From assembly GCA_964570765.1 (NCBI GenBank), contig CAZMZF010000002.1:1-64000 (forward strand): 64,000 nucleotides of DNA, read 5' to 3'. The notes beneath the pieces are model-generated. The model ran no database searches, was not told the origin of the DNA, and saw only the letters and a program-made list of their open reading frames with translations. Shown here piece by piece: positions 1 to 8,878 of this stretch; positions within the stretch are counted from its first letter, which is position 1; every line of letters starts with the position of its first letter. A program made the translations under genes and the position numbers. This stretch comes from CAZMZF01 sp964570765. GTDB taxonomy: Bacteria; Zixibacteria; MSB-5A5; RBG-16-43-9.

Positions 1-1728
1 GTGGTTTTAGCTGGTGGTCTTTACCTTTTTTTCTTCAGGGTTTTGATCTTAGAAAGTAAATTCAAAAAGATTCAACTGGAAAATCTTAATTGCTTCTCAC
101 TTTTTGAACGATTAGAAGAGGCAACCTCTTCCTTCATAGATAGAAGGAACAAAGAGAAGTTCACTTCTTTTTTATTGGATTTTTTCAGTCATCTTCTTCA
201 TACTAAAACTTTTCTTTTTTTCTTAAGAGATGAGAATAGTTATAAGTTATTTGAACTAACCCCTAAAAACGCTGAGATTAAAAAGAAAACCATAAAAACA
301 GATGAACCATTAATATCCTTTCTCAAAAGACAATCGGATGCTCTGATTTTCGATCTGGGGGAGGAAAAAGTAGTAAAGGAACATGATAACCTGTGTTTAC
401 CATCAGGGCTTAAAGGGGTCGAGCTTAAGTCTGCACTTCCTCTCAAAGCAGGAGATGAGCTGATCGGCTTCGTGTTATTTTCCTCAGACAGGCTTGGAGC
501 CACAGAATCCAGATTCGGACTGGCGGATGAAGAACAAAGGCTTTTAAATCTGGTGGCAGGGAGGCTTCTGTGGCTGGAAGGGATTAGAGGATTGAAACAT
601 AAGCTCCAGAGGAAAAGGAAAGAATATCTTGATAAATTAAGCCAAGGAAAGATCTCAGATTCCCTGGTTGAGGCCGGGGTCAAGAGAAAAATCTTCGATC
701 TACATTCCCTTTTTCAAGCGGCTAATCAACTCTATCTGTCCCTGGATCAGAATCGGCTATTTTTCAACTTCACCCAGACTTTGCAGAGACAGCTTAGCGC
801 CAGGTCGGTTTTGATTTTCCTGCCCGAGGAAAAGGGGAAGGGTTTGAAGGCAAGATATTCCAAGGGGGTTGATTTTCTTCAGTACTCGGAGTTGCGCTTA
901 GAAGAAGAGGATCCCTTGTATGAAAAGTTTAAAGGGGAACAAACCACTTTTTATCTTTACCAGTTAATAGAAGAATTCCAGGGTAACGAGCTTTTAGCCC
1001 GAGCCATTGGTCAAGGGTTTCAGGTCTGTTTCCCTCTGAATCTTTTAGATAACCAGTTAGGCCTGGTTTTCTTGAGTGGAAGAAGTGAGGGGATCAGATA
1101 TAAAGAAGAGGACTTTTTAATTTTAAGCTTTTTGAGCGATGTCCTTAACGTTAGCCTGAAGAATATCACCCAGTATAAAAAGTTAGAGGAGCTTTCTTAT
1201 ACCGATAGTCTAAGTGGCTTATACAACTATCGTTATTTCTGCAAACGTCTGAACGAAGAGATCTTCAGGGCTAAACGTTACCAGAGGAAATTAGCCCTGG
1301 TGATCTTCGATATCGATGAATTCAAAATCTATAACGATTCCTTTGGCCATCAATCCGGTGACCAGATCATAAGACAGTTAGGGGAGCTGATTGTGAAGGT
1401 GGTCAGATCCATCGATGTGGTCTGTCGCTATGGCGGGGATGAGTTCTGCGTGATCATGCCAGAGACCGATCAGGAAGAATGTCTTAAGTTCATAGAGAGG
1501 TTGAGAAAACATATCCTGCATCATTCCTTTAAAAATGAATTCCTCCAGTTAGAACACCACCTGACCTTAAGCACTGGCGCGGCCATCTATCCTCAACATG
1601 CCCGAACCTCTGAAAGGCTTATCTATTGCGCGGATATGGTTCTGCTTAAGGCTAAAAGCTCAGGGAAGAATAAAGCCTTTATGTATAACGGTGAGGATGT
1701 GAACTTAAAAAGTGCAGTTCCGTTTTAG
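1..1728 (+). CDS. GAF-GGDEF diguanylate cyclase, probably 5'-truncated by the window edge
   Basis: This is a cytoplasmic signalling protein that should make cyclic di-GMP. The C-terminal third (about residues 395-560) is a GGDEF domain with an intact GGDEF motif at residues 478-482. The upstream RSID at 469-472 fits the RxxD inhibitory I-site with the usual five-residue spacing, so product feedback is likely. The preceding 380 residues look like two GAF-type sensor regions (about 40-190 and 240-385) joined by a basic helical linker. The frame opens with GTG at base 1 and begins with a hydrophobic stretch, so a membrane anchor or more N-terminal sequence probably lies off the window. What the GAF domains bind cannot be told. 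It precedes the polysaccharide export genes, which fits c-di-GMP control of exopolysaccharide, but that link is inferred. Confidence 0.85.
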   Translation: MVLAGGLYLFFFRVLILESKFKKIQLENLNCFSLFERLEEATSSFIDRRNKEKFTSFLLDFFSHLLHTKTFLFFLRDENSYKLFELTPKNAEIKKKTIKTDEPLISFLKRQSDALIFDLGEEKVVKEHDNLCLPSGLKGVELKSALPLKAGDELIGFVLFSSDRLGATESRFGLADEEQRLLNLVAGRLLWLEGIRGLKHKLQRKRKEYLDKLSQGKISDSLVEAGVKRKIFDLHSLFQAANQLYLSLDQNRLFFNFTQTLQRQLSARSVLIFLPEEKGKGLKARYSKGVDFLQYSELRLEEEDPLYEKFKGEQTTFYLYQLIEEFQGNELLARAIGQGFQVCFPLNLLDNQLGLVFLSGRSEGIRYKEEDFLILSFLSDVLNVSLKNITQYKKLEELSYTDSLSGLYNYRYFCKRLNEEIFRAKRYQRKLALVIFDIDEFKIYNDSFGHQSGDQIIRQLGELIVKVVRSIDVVCRYGGDEFCVIMPETDQEECLKFIERLRKHILHHSFKNEFLQLEHHLTLSTGAAIYPQHARTSERLIYCADMVLLKAKSSGKNKAFMYNGEDVNLKSAVPF

Positions 1729-1761
1729 CCTGGAGGTATCGAAGGCATCTTTAATTTTCCC

Positions 1762-1789
1762 TTTACATCCCCATAATTTTCCGTATATT
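1762..1789 (+). promoter_or_regulatory. Candidate sigma-70 promoter for the exopolysaccharide operon
   Basis: TTTACA (1762-1767) is followed after 16 bases by TATATT (1784-1789), about 44 bases before the ATG of the export gene and just after the stop of the GGDEF gene. A Shine-Dalgarno-like AGGAGAGG precedes the ATG. This is a by-eye match only. Confidence 0.4.
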
Positions 1790-1832
1790 ATTTCGAAACT
1801 TTTGGATAGAAACAAAAAAACAGGAGAGGGTT

Positions 1833-2807
1833 ATGTTTTATAGAAGAAAATACAAAATTAAGATGATTTTCCTGCTGGGTCTTTTCCTGAGCATAGGGGT
1901 TCTATCTTTTTCTCAGGAATACAAAATTGGGCCAGAGGATCTTTTGAACATAAGTTTCTGGCAACAGCCGGATTTGAATAGCGTGGTTAAGGTCAGGCAG
2001 GATGGTAAAATCTCCCTTCCGGTTATCGGTGAGATAATGGTGACCGGGTTAACCCCAGCTGAGCTTTCCAAAAAAATTGTGGAGAAAATATCCTTTTATA
2101 ACAAAAGTATCTCCCAGGCTACGGTGGTGATAACGGAATATAACAGTCAGAAAGTCTTTGTTCAGGGACAGGTAAATCGTCCAGGCAAATACAGTTTTGA
2201 ATCGATCCCTAATCTATGGGAAGTAATCAGAGAGGCTGGAGGTCCGGCTGAGGGTGCGGATTTAAGCGCGGTGAAGATTATTCGTGGAGGGGAGGAATCA
2301 GGCAAGATTTTGAGGGTAAACTTAGCGGAGATGCTGGAAAAGGGTGATCTTTCCAAACTGCCCAAGCTGAAAGTTGGGGATACGATAGAGATGCCCAGGT
2401 CGATTTTGAGCTTTGGAGTTGAAGGAGTAGCTCCGAGCTACACCGGGAGAAACATCTACTACATTTATGGACAGGTCCAAAGGTCTGGCGTTTTTCCCTT
2501 GGAATCAGAGATAGACCTATTAGATGCTATTGTCTTAGCTGGAGGTCCTACCCAGAATGCTGATTTGAAGAAGGTTAAGGTTTTGATCAAAGGGTCGGTT
2601 TACTCCAGTGTGGTTGAGGTCAACCTGGATAACTTTGGATCCAAGGGGAGACCCTCTCGCTTACAGATTCATCCGGAAGACACCATAGTAATACCAGACA
2701 AGAGAAGAGGATTTTTCGCCAGGATCTGGAATTTTGGTCGGGAAATTGTTCCCCTTTCCACAGCCATAATCAGCTTATATCTTTTAGTGGATAGGCTTAA
2801 ACAATAA
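1833..2807 (+). CDS. Polysaccharide export protein (Wza-like, SLBB domains)
   Basis: This is the outer-membrane/periplasmic channel component for exopolysaccharide secretion. An N-terminal signal peptide (hydrophobic residues about 10-26, ending near SFSQ) leads into a poly_export domain (about 28-110; YKIGPEDLLNISFW is typical). Two SLBB domains follow, around 110-185 (VFVQGQVNRPGKYSF) and 205-290 (IYYIYGQVQRSGVFPL). A C-terminal hydrophobic helix (about 303-322) could be the membrane-spanning segment. No lipobox cysteine is visible, unlike E. coli Wza. It is the first gene of a run with the Wzz-type and BY-kinase genes (15-base gap to the next), the usual export trio. The family call is firm; the sugar exported is unknown. 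Confidence 0.88.
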   Translation: MFYRRKYKIKMIFLLGLFLSIGVLSFSQEYKIGPEDLLNISFWQQPDLNSVVKVRQDGKISLPVIGEIMVTGLTPAELSKKIVEKISFYNKSISQATVVITEYNSQKVFVQGQVNRPGKYSFESIPNLWEVIREAGGPAEGADLSAVKIIRGGEESGKILRVNLAEMLEKGDLSKLPKLKVGDTIEMPRSILSFGVEGVAPSYTGRNIYYIYGQVQRSGVFPLESEIDLLDAIVLAGGPTQNADLKKVKVLIKGSVYSSVVEVNLDNFGSKGRPSRLQIHPEDTIVIPDKRRGFFARIWNFGREIVPLSTAIISLYLLVDRLKQ

Positions 2808-2822
2808 GGGGTAAAAGATCAG

Positions 2823-4349
2823 ATGAGCTCAAATCAAGAAAAAGGGTTTGACCTGAGGGAATACTGGAAACTATTGCTCAGGAAAAGATGGTTACTTATC
2901 ATTCCCTTTTTTACCGTTACCCTGGTTAGTTTCGCCGGCAGTTTCCTTCTTCCCCGTCAATATAAATCCTCCACCACAGTGCTGATCAGCGAGAGTACAT
3001 TGTTATCCCGGCCTCTGGAAAATTTAGTTCCCGGAACCTCTCCGACTCGCAGTCCGCAGGAAAGGGGACAAAGATTAGCCACCATAACCAATCAGATAAC
3101 CTCTACTGGTTTCTTAAGGAGGCTTATCTATAATCTGAACTTAAATCAAAATCCTAAAGCCATAAGTGAAGCCCACAGTGTCAAATCTAAATTTCCGGAG
3201 ATAAGCGAAGAGGAGTTAGTGGAAAAAATTTTAATTGATGATTTGAGGAAAAAAATCAGCGTCAATTTCAGGGGTGAGAACTTAGTGGAGATAACCGTCT
3301 ATTCGGATAAGCCTAAGTTAGCCGCGGATATGGCGAAGAATCTGGCTCAGATCTTCATAGATGAGAGTTTGAGATTTGAGCTCTTAGGGGTCAGGGGAGC
3401 TTTGGATTTCTCAGATGAACAGTTGGCTATTTACAGGAAACAGGTCGAGGAAGCGGAAAACCGTCTAAGAGCATATCAGGAAAAGCTCTTGAGAAATGTT
3501 GTGGATCAGAGAGCTGTTTCCGATACAAATCTGAAGGCGATCATATCAGTAATCGATGCCACAAAATTGGAAATCAAAGAGATTGAGGACCAAAATAATT
3601 TCCTAAAAAATAATCTGACCGAGCTAAAGGCATCAAATTTAAGCTTGCCGAGTTCAGATAAACTGAAAAATTTAAAGAACAAACTTTTTATCTCGGTGAG
3701 CGAGTATATATCCCTTTTAATTAAATATTCTTGGTGGGATGCTAAAATCCTTATTCTAACTGAAAAGACAAAAACTCTTCTCGACCAAATAGAGGAGGAG
3801 ATAAAAACCATCTCTCAATCTCAAAAGGAGAAGATGAGTTCTGAGATTATGACCCTTTTGGAAAGTTATACCTATAAAGAGATCAACCTTAGCTTCTTAA
3901 AAGAAAAACTCAAAGCTTTAAATTCTGTAGTCGAGGGTATAACGGAGAGGATTGCGCGTTCCCCTTATCAGGAACAGGTCTTAAAGGATTTGGAACAAGA
4001 TGTGGAATCCAAAAGAAGGGTCTATGAGATGTTCGTCTCTCAATCGCAGGGTTCCCAGATCTCCCAGCAGGTTCAGCAAGCACAAGCGCAGAACAAGTTC
4101 AGGGTTATTGAGCCAGCCAGTATCCCTCTTAGTCCAGTTAAGCCCAATCGGGTTAAAATCACCTTATTAGGTTGTCTTTTAGGTTTAGCCATAGGTGGGG
4201 GTAGTGTCATTTTGTCTGAGTTCTTTGACACTTCCTTCAAGAAGGTAGAAGAGGTGGAGGAATATTTAGGCTTGAAAGTTTTAGGTACTGTTCCACGTAT
4301 TGAATACCTGGGGAAAATAAATATGAACAAAAGGAGAACTTTAAGATAA
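2823..4349 (+). CDS. Wzz/GumC-type polysaccharide chain-length determinant
   Basis: This inner-membrane co-polymerase controls polysaccharide length and links the cytoplasmic kinase to the outer channel. It has a transmembrane helix near residues 25-45, a long periplasmic region with strong coiled-coil character (about 190-410), and a second transmembrane helix near 445-466. The second helix is preceded by the proline-rich PASIPLSPVKPNR that marks the Wzz family. Its 508 residues suit the GumC/EpsF subgroup, which carries a GNVR-like periplasmic segment. The cytoplasmic tail is short and lacks a kinase domain; that function is in the next gene, 17 bases downstream. Confidence in the family is high. 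Confidence 0.88.
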   Translation: MSSNQEKGFDLREYWKLLLRKRWLLIIPFFTVTLVSFAGSFLLPRQYKSSTTVLISESTLLSRPLENLVPGTSPTRSPQERGQRLATITNQITSTGFLRRLIYNLNLNQNPKAISEAHSVKSKFPEISEEELVEKILIDDLRKKISVNFRGENLVEITVYSDKPKLAADMAKNLAQIFIDESLRFELLGVRGALDFSDEQLAIYRKQVEEAENRLRAYQEKLLRNVVDQRAVSDTNLKAIISVIDATKLEIKEIEDQNNFLKNNLTELKASNLSLPSSDKLKNLKNKLFISVSEYISLLIKYSWWDAKILILTEKTKTLLDQIEEEIKTISQSQKEKMSSEIMTLLESYTYKEINLSFLKEKLKALNSVVEGITERIARSPYQEQVLKDLEQDVESKRRVYEMFVSQSQGSQISQQVQQAQAQNKFRVIEPASIPLSPVKPNRVKITLLGCLLGLAIGGGSVILSEFFDTSFKKVEEVEEYLGLKVLGTVPRIEYLGKINMNKRRTLR

Positions 4350-4366
4350 AGGGTTATCTGCCGGTT

Positions 4367-5083
4367 ATGAAAAGTAAAAGAAAGCACGCTGGAAATATTC
4401 TGGACTTTTATGAGAGAGAGTCTCCAGTTGCCACAGAGTTCAGAAGGATATATTCGAATCTCAGATATTACACCAAAGGAGAGGAGTTAAAAACTATCCT
4501 TATCACCAGCCCAGCCCTGGGCGAGGGGAAAAGCACTCTGGCAAGCCTTTTAGCTATTGAAGTTTCACACCGTCATAATAAAAAAGTTATCCTCATGGAT
4601 TGCGATCTAAGAAGACCGAATATTCATAACCTTTTTGCTTTAGAACAAAGTAAGGGTCTTTCTGAGCTTTTAAAGGGGGAGGTTAATTTTCAGGATTGTC
4701 TGCAATCGACACCTTTAGAGAATTTGAAGGTTATGACCAGTGTCGCAGAAACCCAGAACCCATCGGAGCTTTTAGATACTCCTTATTTTAGGGAAGTGAT
4801 AGCAGAGGCAAAGCTTTTTTCGGATGTGGTTATTGTTGACTGTGCTCCGGTCATCCCGGTAAGCGATCCTTTGATCATCGGACCTCTAATGGATGGGGCA
4901 ATTTTAGTTTTGAAAGCCGGGTTCACCCAGAGGGAGGTGGGAAAAAGGGCAGTGGAGATTTTGAGGAATGCACAGGTTAGATTACTCGGGGTGATTATGA
5001 ATAATATGAAGGAGATTTTGCCCTACTATTACAGTTATAAATATTATGGATATGAATATGGTCATCCCAAGAAAAGAAAGTAA
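4367..5083 (+). CDS. CpsD/CapB-family bacterial tyrosine kinase
   Basis: This is a cytoplasmic BY-kinase that phosphorylates itself on a C-terminal tyrosine cluster and regulates polysaccharide assembly through the adjacent Wzz protein. The Walker A motif is SPALGEGKSTL, Walker A' is VILMDCDLRRPN, and Walker B is VVIVDCAPV. The C-terminus carries the tyrosine cluster PYYYSYKYYGYEYG. At 238 residues it is the stand-alone cytoplasmic form found where kinase and activator are separate genes, as here. It lies directly after the Wzz gene and before the deacetylase, so co-transcription is likely. Confidence 0.9.
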   Translation: MKSKRKHAGNILDFYERESPVATEFRRIYSNLRYYTKGEELKTILITSPALGEGKSTLASLLAIEVSHRHNKKVILMDCDLRRPNIHNLFALEQSKGLSELLKGEVNFQDCLQSTPLENLKVMTSVAETQNPSELLDTPYFREVIAEAKLFSDVVIVDCAPVIPVSDPLIIGPLMDGAILVLKAGFTQREVGKRAVEILRNAQVRLLGVIMNNMKEILPYYYSYKYYGYEYGHPKKRK

Positions 5084-5097
5084 TTTTTTTTATCGGT

Positions 5098-5937
5098 ATG
5101 AAGGTCAAAAATATCCTGAGCATAGATGTAGAGGAATGGTTTCAGGTAGAAAACCTCAAAGAGGCGATCCCCTCTCGGGGATGGTCCTATTGTGAGAAGA
5201 GGTTACCTTTTAACCTCTCTGAGATTTTAACCCTTTTAGAGGAAAGGAAAGTCAAAGCTACTTTTTTTGTCCTGGGCTGGATTGCAGAACGTTATCCAGA
5301 GATAATAAAGAGGATTCATAATGAAGGGCATGAGATAGGCTCCCATGGCTATTCCCACAGCCTGGTTTTCACCCAGACCGAAAAAGAGTTCAGAGAAGAT
5401 GTCAAAAAATCGTTAGAGATCATAGAAAAGCTTATTGAAAAGCCGGTGTTAGGATATAGAGCCCCTTCCTTTTCGATCAACCAGAGTTGCTTCTGGGCTT
5501 TTGAGGTTTTAGCTGAATTGGGAATCAGATACGATTCCAGCATCTTTCCGATAAGACATCCTCATTATGGTATACCCTCAGCTCCTCGCTTCCCTTTTAA
5601 CCTGGAACTGAAAAACGGGAAGAAGTTGAAAGAATTCCCCTTATCCACGGTCAGGCTTTTAGGTTTAAACCTTCCTGTAGCAGGTGGAGCTTATTTACGA
5701 ATCTTCCCTTACTGGTATAACAGATGGGGGATAAGACGCTTGAACTCAGAAGGGAGCGGAGCGGTGGTCTATTTTCATCCCTGGGAAATAGACCCGGATC
5801 AGCCCAGGGAAAATATCAGCTTCTTTAAAAGATTCAGACATTATACCAATCTGGATTTGATGAAGGCTAAGATAAAAAAACTGCTTAAAGATTTCGAGTT
5901 CACCTCTTTTTCCCTTTCAGGAGCCTTAGATGATTAA
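5098..5937 (+). CDS. Polysaccharide deacetylase, XrtA/PEP-CTERM-locus type
   Basis: This is a NodB-fold carbohydrate esterase that removes acetyl groups from an envelope or exported polysaccharide. The start reads LSIDVEEWFQV, the signature of the deacetylase subgroup linked with exosortase (XrtA) EPS loci. The metal-binding motifs follow: the Asp-Glu pair near residues 10-12 and a SHGYSH motif in the first third. YRAPSFS in the middle and a C-terminal VVYFHPWEID stretch agree with the DUF3473-containing form. No signal peptide is visible, so it probably acts in the cytoplasm or on a lipid-linked intermediate. It overlaps the next gene by 8 bases. No exosortase gene lies in this window. Confidence 0.82.
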   Translation: MKVKNILSIDVEEWFQVENLKEAIPSRGWSYCEKRLPFNLSEILTLLEERKVKATFFVLGWIAERYPEIIKRIHNEGHEIGSHGYSHSLVFTQTEKEFREDVKKSLEIIEKLIEKPVLGYRAPSFSINQSCFWAFEVLAELGIRYDSSIFPIRHPHYGIPSAPRFPFNLELKNGKKLKEFPLSTVRLLGLNLPVAGGAYLRIFPYWYNRWGIRRLNSEGSGAVVYFHPWEIDPDQPRENISFFKRFRHYTNLDLMKAKIKKLLKDFEFTSFSLSGALDD

Positions 5938-6799
5938 AGCCTTAATCCTTTCTATGCGACCCCACCAATGGGTGAAAAACTCTGTGCTCTTTGCCGGACT
6001 GATCTTTTCTTTTAATCTTTTTCAGCTAAATTTTTTCTTGAAGACGTTAGTAGCTTTTATTCTCTTCTGTTTTTTGACGAGTGGGCTCTATATCCTTAAT
6101 GATATCATAGACCTGAGAAGCGATAGGGCTCACCCTTTGAAAAGCAAAAGGCCTATTGCCTCAGGGGAATTTAAACCCTCCTTAGCCCTATTTTTCTCTA
6201 TCCTTTTTATCATTTTATCTCTTATTTTTTCATTTTATCTTAACCAGATTTTTGGACTGGTCTGCATCGCCTATCTTATTTTGAATCTTCTCTACTCCAA
6301 GTACCTGAAAAATATGGTGATCTTGGATGTTATGGTTATCTCTTTGGGCTTTGTGCTCAGAGCGGTGGCTGGAGCGGTGGTAATAAATGTGGAGATCTCT
6401 TCCTGGCTGATCGTCTGTACCACCCTTTTAGCTTTATTTTTAAGTTTTGGTAAAAGAAGATACGAGATAGTCCTTTTAGAGAACAAGGCAGAGGAACACA
6501 GGAAAAGCTTAGCTGAATATAGTCCCTATTTCTTAGACCAGCTCATCTCCGTGGTAACTGCATCTACAGTTGTGGCTTATGCTTTCTATACCCTTTCTCC
6601 GGAAGTAGAGGCAAAGTTAGGTACTACCCATATGGCTTTGACTATCCCGTTTGTGCTCTATGGGGTTTTCAGATACCTTTATTTAATTCATCAGAAAGAA
6701 AAAGGGGGAAGTCCTACCTGGGTCCTTCTTACGGATAAACCTTTAATAATCGATATTCTGCTCTGGTTTTTTTCGGTGATTTTAATCGTATATTTATAA
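5930..6799 (+). CDS. UbiA-family prenyltransferase (decaprenyl-phosphate phosphoribosyltransferase-like)
   Basis: This is an integral membrane prenyltransferase with about eight or nine hydrophobic helices. The first aspartate-rich motif is NDIIDLRSDRAHP, followed by KSKRPIASGEF; both match decaprenyl-phosphate 5-phosphoribose synthases (Rv3806c-like). The opening MRPHQWVKN is also typical. Members transfer phosphoribose from PRPP to a polyprenyl phosphate, giving a donor for arabinofuranosyl or ribofuranosyl units. Its overlap with the deacetylase gene ties it to the polysaccharide operon, hinting at a pentose in the polymer. The exact substrate is inferred from motifs; a different UbiA activity cannot be excluded. 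Confidence 0.75.
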   Translation: MIKALILSMRPHQWVKNSVLFAGLIFSFNLFQLNFFLKTLVAFILFCFLTSGLYILNDIIDLRSDRAHPLKSKRPIASGEFKPSLALFFSILFIILSLIFSFYLNQIFGLVCIAYLILNLLYSKYLKNMVILDVMVISLGFVLRAVAGAVVINVEISSWLIVCTTLLALFLSFGKRRYEIVLLENKAEEHRKSLAEYSPYFLDQLISVVTASTVVAYAFYTLSPEVEAKLGTTHMALTIPFVLYGVFRYLYLIHQKEKGGSPTWVLLTDKPLIIDILLWFFSVILIVYL

Positions 6800-6815
6800 G
6801 AAGTAAGGAGAAATT

Positions 6816-7892
6816 ATGCCTGGCTCAAAAGTAGCGGTATTAAAGACCAGTGTGGAAAATATCTTAAAAGATTACCAAAAGCTTCTGCGTCTATTAGATT
6901 ACCAGAAAGGTTTCTCCCAGGAAAAAGATAGTTTAATCAAACTCAATTTATCCTGGACCAAATATTTCCCTGCCTGTTCAACCCAGCCCTGGCAATTAGA
7001 AGGGGTAGTAAAGACTTTGATTGGAGACGGATTCAGGAAGGAAAGGCTTTTTCCAGTAGAAAATAAAACCGTGGTGACTGAGCCACTTAAAGGGGCGAAA
7101 AATAACCGCTGGCTTCCGGTTCTGGAAAAATACGGGCTAAAGTTTATCCCTTTACCAGAGGTTGAATGGGTGAAATATGAGTTCAAAGAGAAGCTCTTGA
7201 GGTTAAACCAGATTTTTCCAGAAGGGATTGAAATCCCCAAACTTTTCATCGGAAAACAGATCATTCATCTTCCCACTTTAAAGACCCATGGTCATTCGAT
7301 AACCACCGGAGCAGTTAAAAATGCCTTTGGCGGGCTTCTAAAAGAGGTCAGGCATTATGCGCATAAATATATCCATGAGGTTTTGGTGGATTTGATGATT
7401 ATGCAAAAAGAACTTCATCCGGGAATTTTAGCAGTTATGGATGGGACGGTATGTGGTGATGGGGCAGGTCCCCGGACTATGCATCCGGTGATAAAAAATT
7501 ATATCTTAGCCTCAAATGATTCTGTGGCTTTAGATGCGATTGCCGCCAGAATGATGGGATTTGATCCTCTACAAATACCCTATATAAAGCTCTCCCAGGA
7601 AAAAGGATTGGGAATCGGTGATCCAAAAGAGATAGAAATAATTGGGGAAGATATTTCTTCGGTAAATTTCGGGTTTAAGACCAGAAAAAGCCTGGTCATC
7701 TGGGGGGATCAGATGCTGAGGTTAGGACCTTTGAGATTTCTGGAAAAGGTTGCTTTAAAATCACCTTTAGTCTTCTGGGCTCCTATGGCTTCCAATCTCT
7801 ATCATGATTACTTCTGGTATCCTATAATAGGTAGAGCCAGGATTAACCGCTTCAAGAAAACCGAGTGGGGAAGGTTATTTGAAAGGTATTGA
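6816..7892 (+). CDS. DUF362 domain protein (cytoplasmic form)
   Basis: A 358-residue protein with the DUF362 fold: a KLNLSWTKYFP-type early strand, a central LPTLKTHGHSITTGAVKN block with the conserved Lys-Thr-His, and MDGTVCGDGAGPR followed by SVALDAIAARMMG. Unlike the two DUF362 genes further on, it has no Tat signal, so it should be cytoplasmic. Its C-terminal extension (about 290-358) is unlike them too. The biochemical role of the family is unsettled, though members often neighbour iron-sulphur proteins. It sits 16 bases after the UbiA-type gene with a good GTAAGGAG ribosome site, so it may belong to the polysaccharide transcript. No function is assigned. Confidence 0.75.
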   Translation: MPGSKVAVLKTSVENILKDYQKLLRLLDYQKGFSQEKDSLIKLNLSWTKYFPACSTQPWQLEGVVKTLIGDGFRKERLFPVENKTVVTEPLKGAKNNRWLPVLEKYGLKFIPLPEVEWVKYEFKEKLLRLNQIFPEGIEIPKLFIGKQIIHLPTLKTHGHSITTGAVKNAFGGLLKEVRHYAHKYIHEVLVDLMIMQKELHPGILAVMDGTVCGDGAGPRTMHPVIKNYILASNDSVALDAIAARMMGFDPLQIPYIKLSQEKGLGIGDPKEIEIIGEDISSVNFGFKTRKSLVIWGDQMLRLGPLRFLEKVALKSPLVFWAPMASNLYHDYFWYPIIGRARINRFKKTEWGRLFERY

Positions 7893-7964
7893 GATATACC
7901 ATTAGGTAAAGATTAAAATTCGCTCCCTCAGATTTTATCTTCAATTAGGTCAAAAAAAGAACGG

Positions 7965-8750
7965 ATGATAGAAGATAAAAAAGTATTAGTGGCAATCCTT
8001 AATAACCGAAGAGATTTTAAGATTGCCAGGGAGGAGCACTGGTACAGGATACCGGTTAAAACTGCACCCAGGAGATGGAAGGCGGACTATTTAGCATTTT
8101 ATCAAACCAAGGTTTTTGAGAAAGAGAAATGGGCTATAAATTATTATGCTGAAATTAAGGGGTTCGAGAAATCAAAAAGGATTGAGCTTCTGCCTGAGGA
8201 AAAAAATCATCCCAGAGCTTTAGAGGACTATTATAAGGTTTTACTTAGCGAGTTGACCCCTTTGGATAAGCCGGTTATAAGCCAGAAATGGCGCAGAATT
8301 ACCTTTATCTCTACCAGCTTAAACCGGTTGAAAAAAGCTCAGGAGATTAATGATCTGTTTATGGAAAGCCCTTTAGAGGAAAAATTCTGGTATGAGATGA
8401 AGAAAAATAAAATCGAGGCGGAAAGGCAATATCTTATTGGTGAAGGGAAAATAAAATACTGTCTGGATTTCGCTGTCTTCTGTCAAAAGGGGAAAATAGA
8501 TGTGGAGTGCAATGGCGATCTCTGGCACTCTCAGAGAAGGCTGATCTTTAAGGATAATCAGAGAAATAACTACCTTGCCAGTCAGGGCTGGAAAGTATTG
8601 AGATTCGGGAGTAAGGAGATAAACAAAAATTTGCAAATTTGCCTGGAGTTGGTAAAAGAGACTGCGAATAATATGGGTGGAATAAAAAGGCAGAAAAGCA
8701 TCAGAAAATTTTTAGAAAATGAGGCAATAGAGCAGTTGGAACTTCTTTAA
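7965..8750 (+). CDS. DUF559 (Vsr/PD-(D/E)xK-like) nuclease-fold protein
   Basis: The C-terminal half (about residues 125-225) matches the DUF559 family, a very-short-patch-repair-like endonuclease fold. Seen are SPLEEKFWYEM (conserved Glu), an arginine-containing strand, the acidic KYCLDFAVF and IDVECNGDLWH motifs, and the closing KVLRFGSKEI. The N-terminal 120 residues (a strand-rich region with RIPVKTAPRRWKADYLAFYQT) are not recognised as a known domain but occur with DUF559 in some candidate-phylum proteins. It could act in DNA repair or processing, or be an orphan restriction-like nuclease; no methylase is adjacent. A 72-base gap precedes it, without a clear promoter. Confidence 0.65.
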   Translation: MIEDKKVLVAILNNRRDFKIAREEHWYRIPVKTAPRRWKADYLAFYQTKVFEKEKWAINYYAEIKGFEKSKRIELLPEEKNHPRALEDYYKVLLSELTPLDKPVISQKWRRITFISTSLNRLKKAQEINDLFMESPLEEKFWYEMKKNKIEAERQYLIGEGKIKYCLDFAVFCQKGKIDVECNGDLWHSQRRLIFKDNQRNNYLASQGWKVLRFGSKEINKNLQICLELVKETANNMGGIKRQKSIRKFLENEAIEQLELL

Positions 8751-8878
8751 GCTGATAAAGAGTTTACCTCTGAAAAATATATTATAGGTAGCATAGAGAT
8801 AAAATCCATCAGAGGTGGTTTTTATCCCGGCTGAACCAATCAGGTATTCTTTAAAAATTCCGATATTTATATGTAGCT

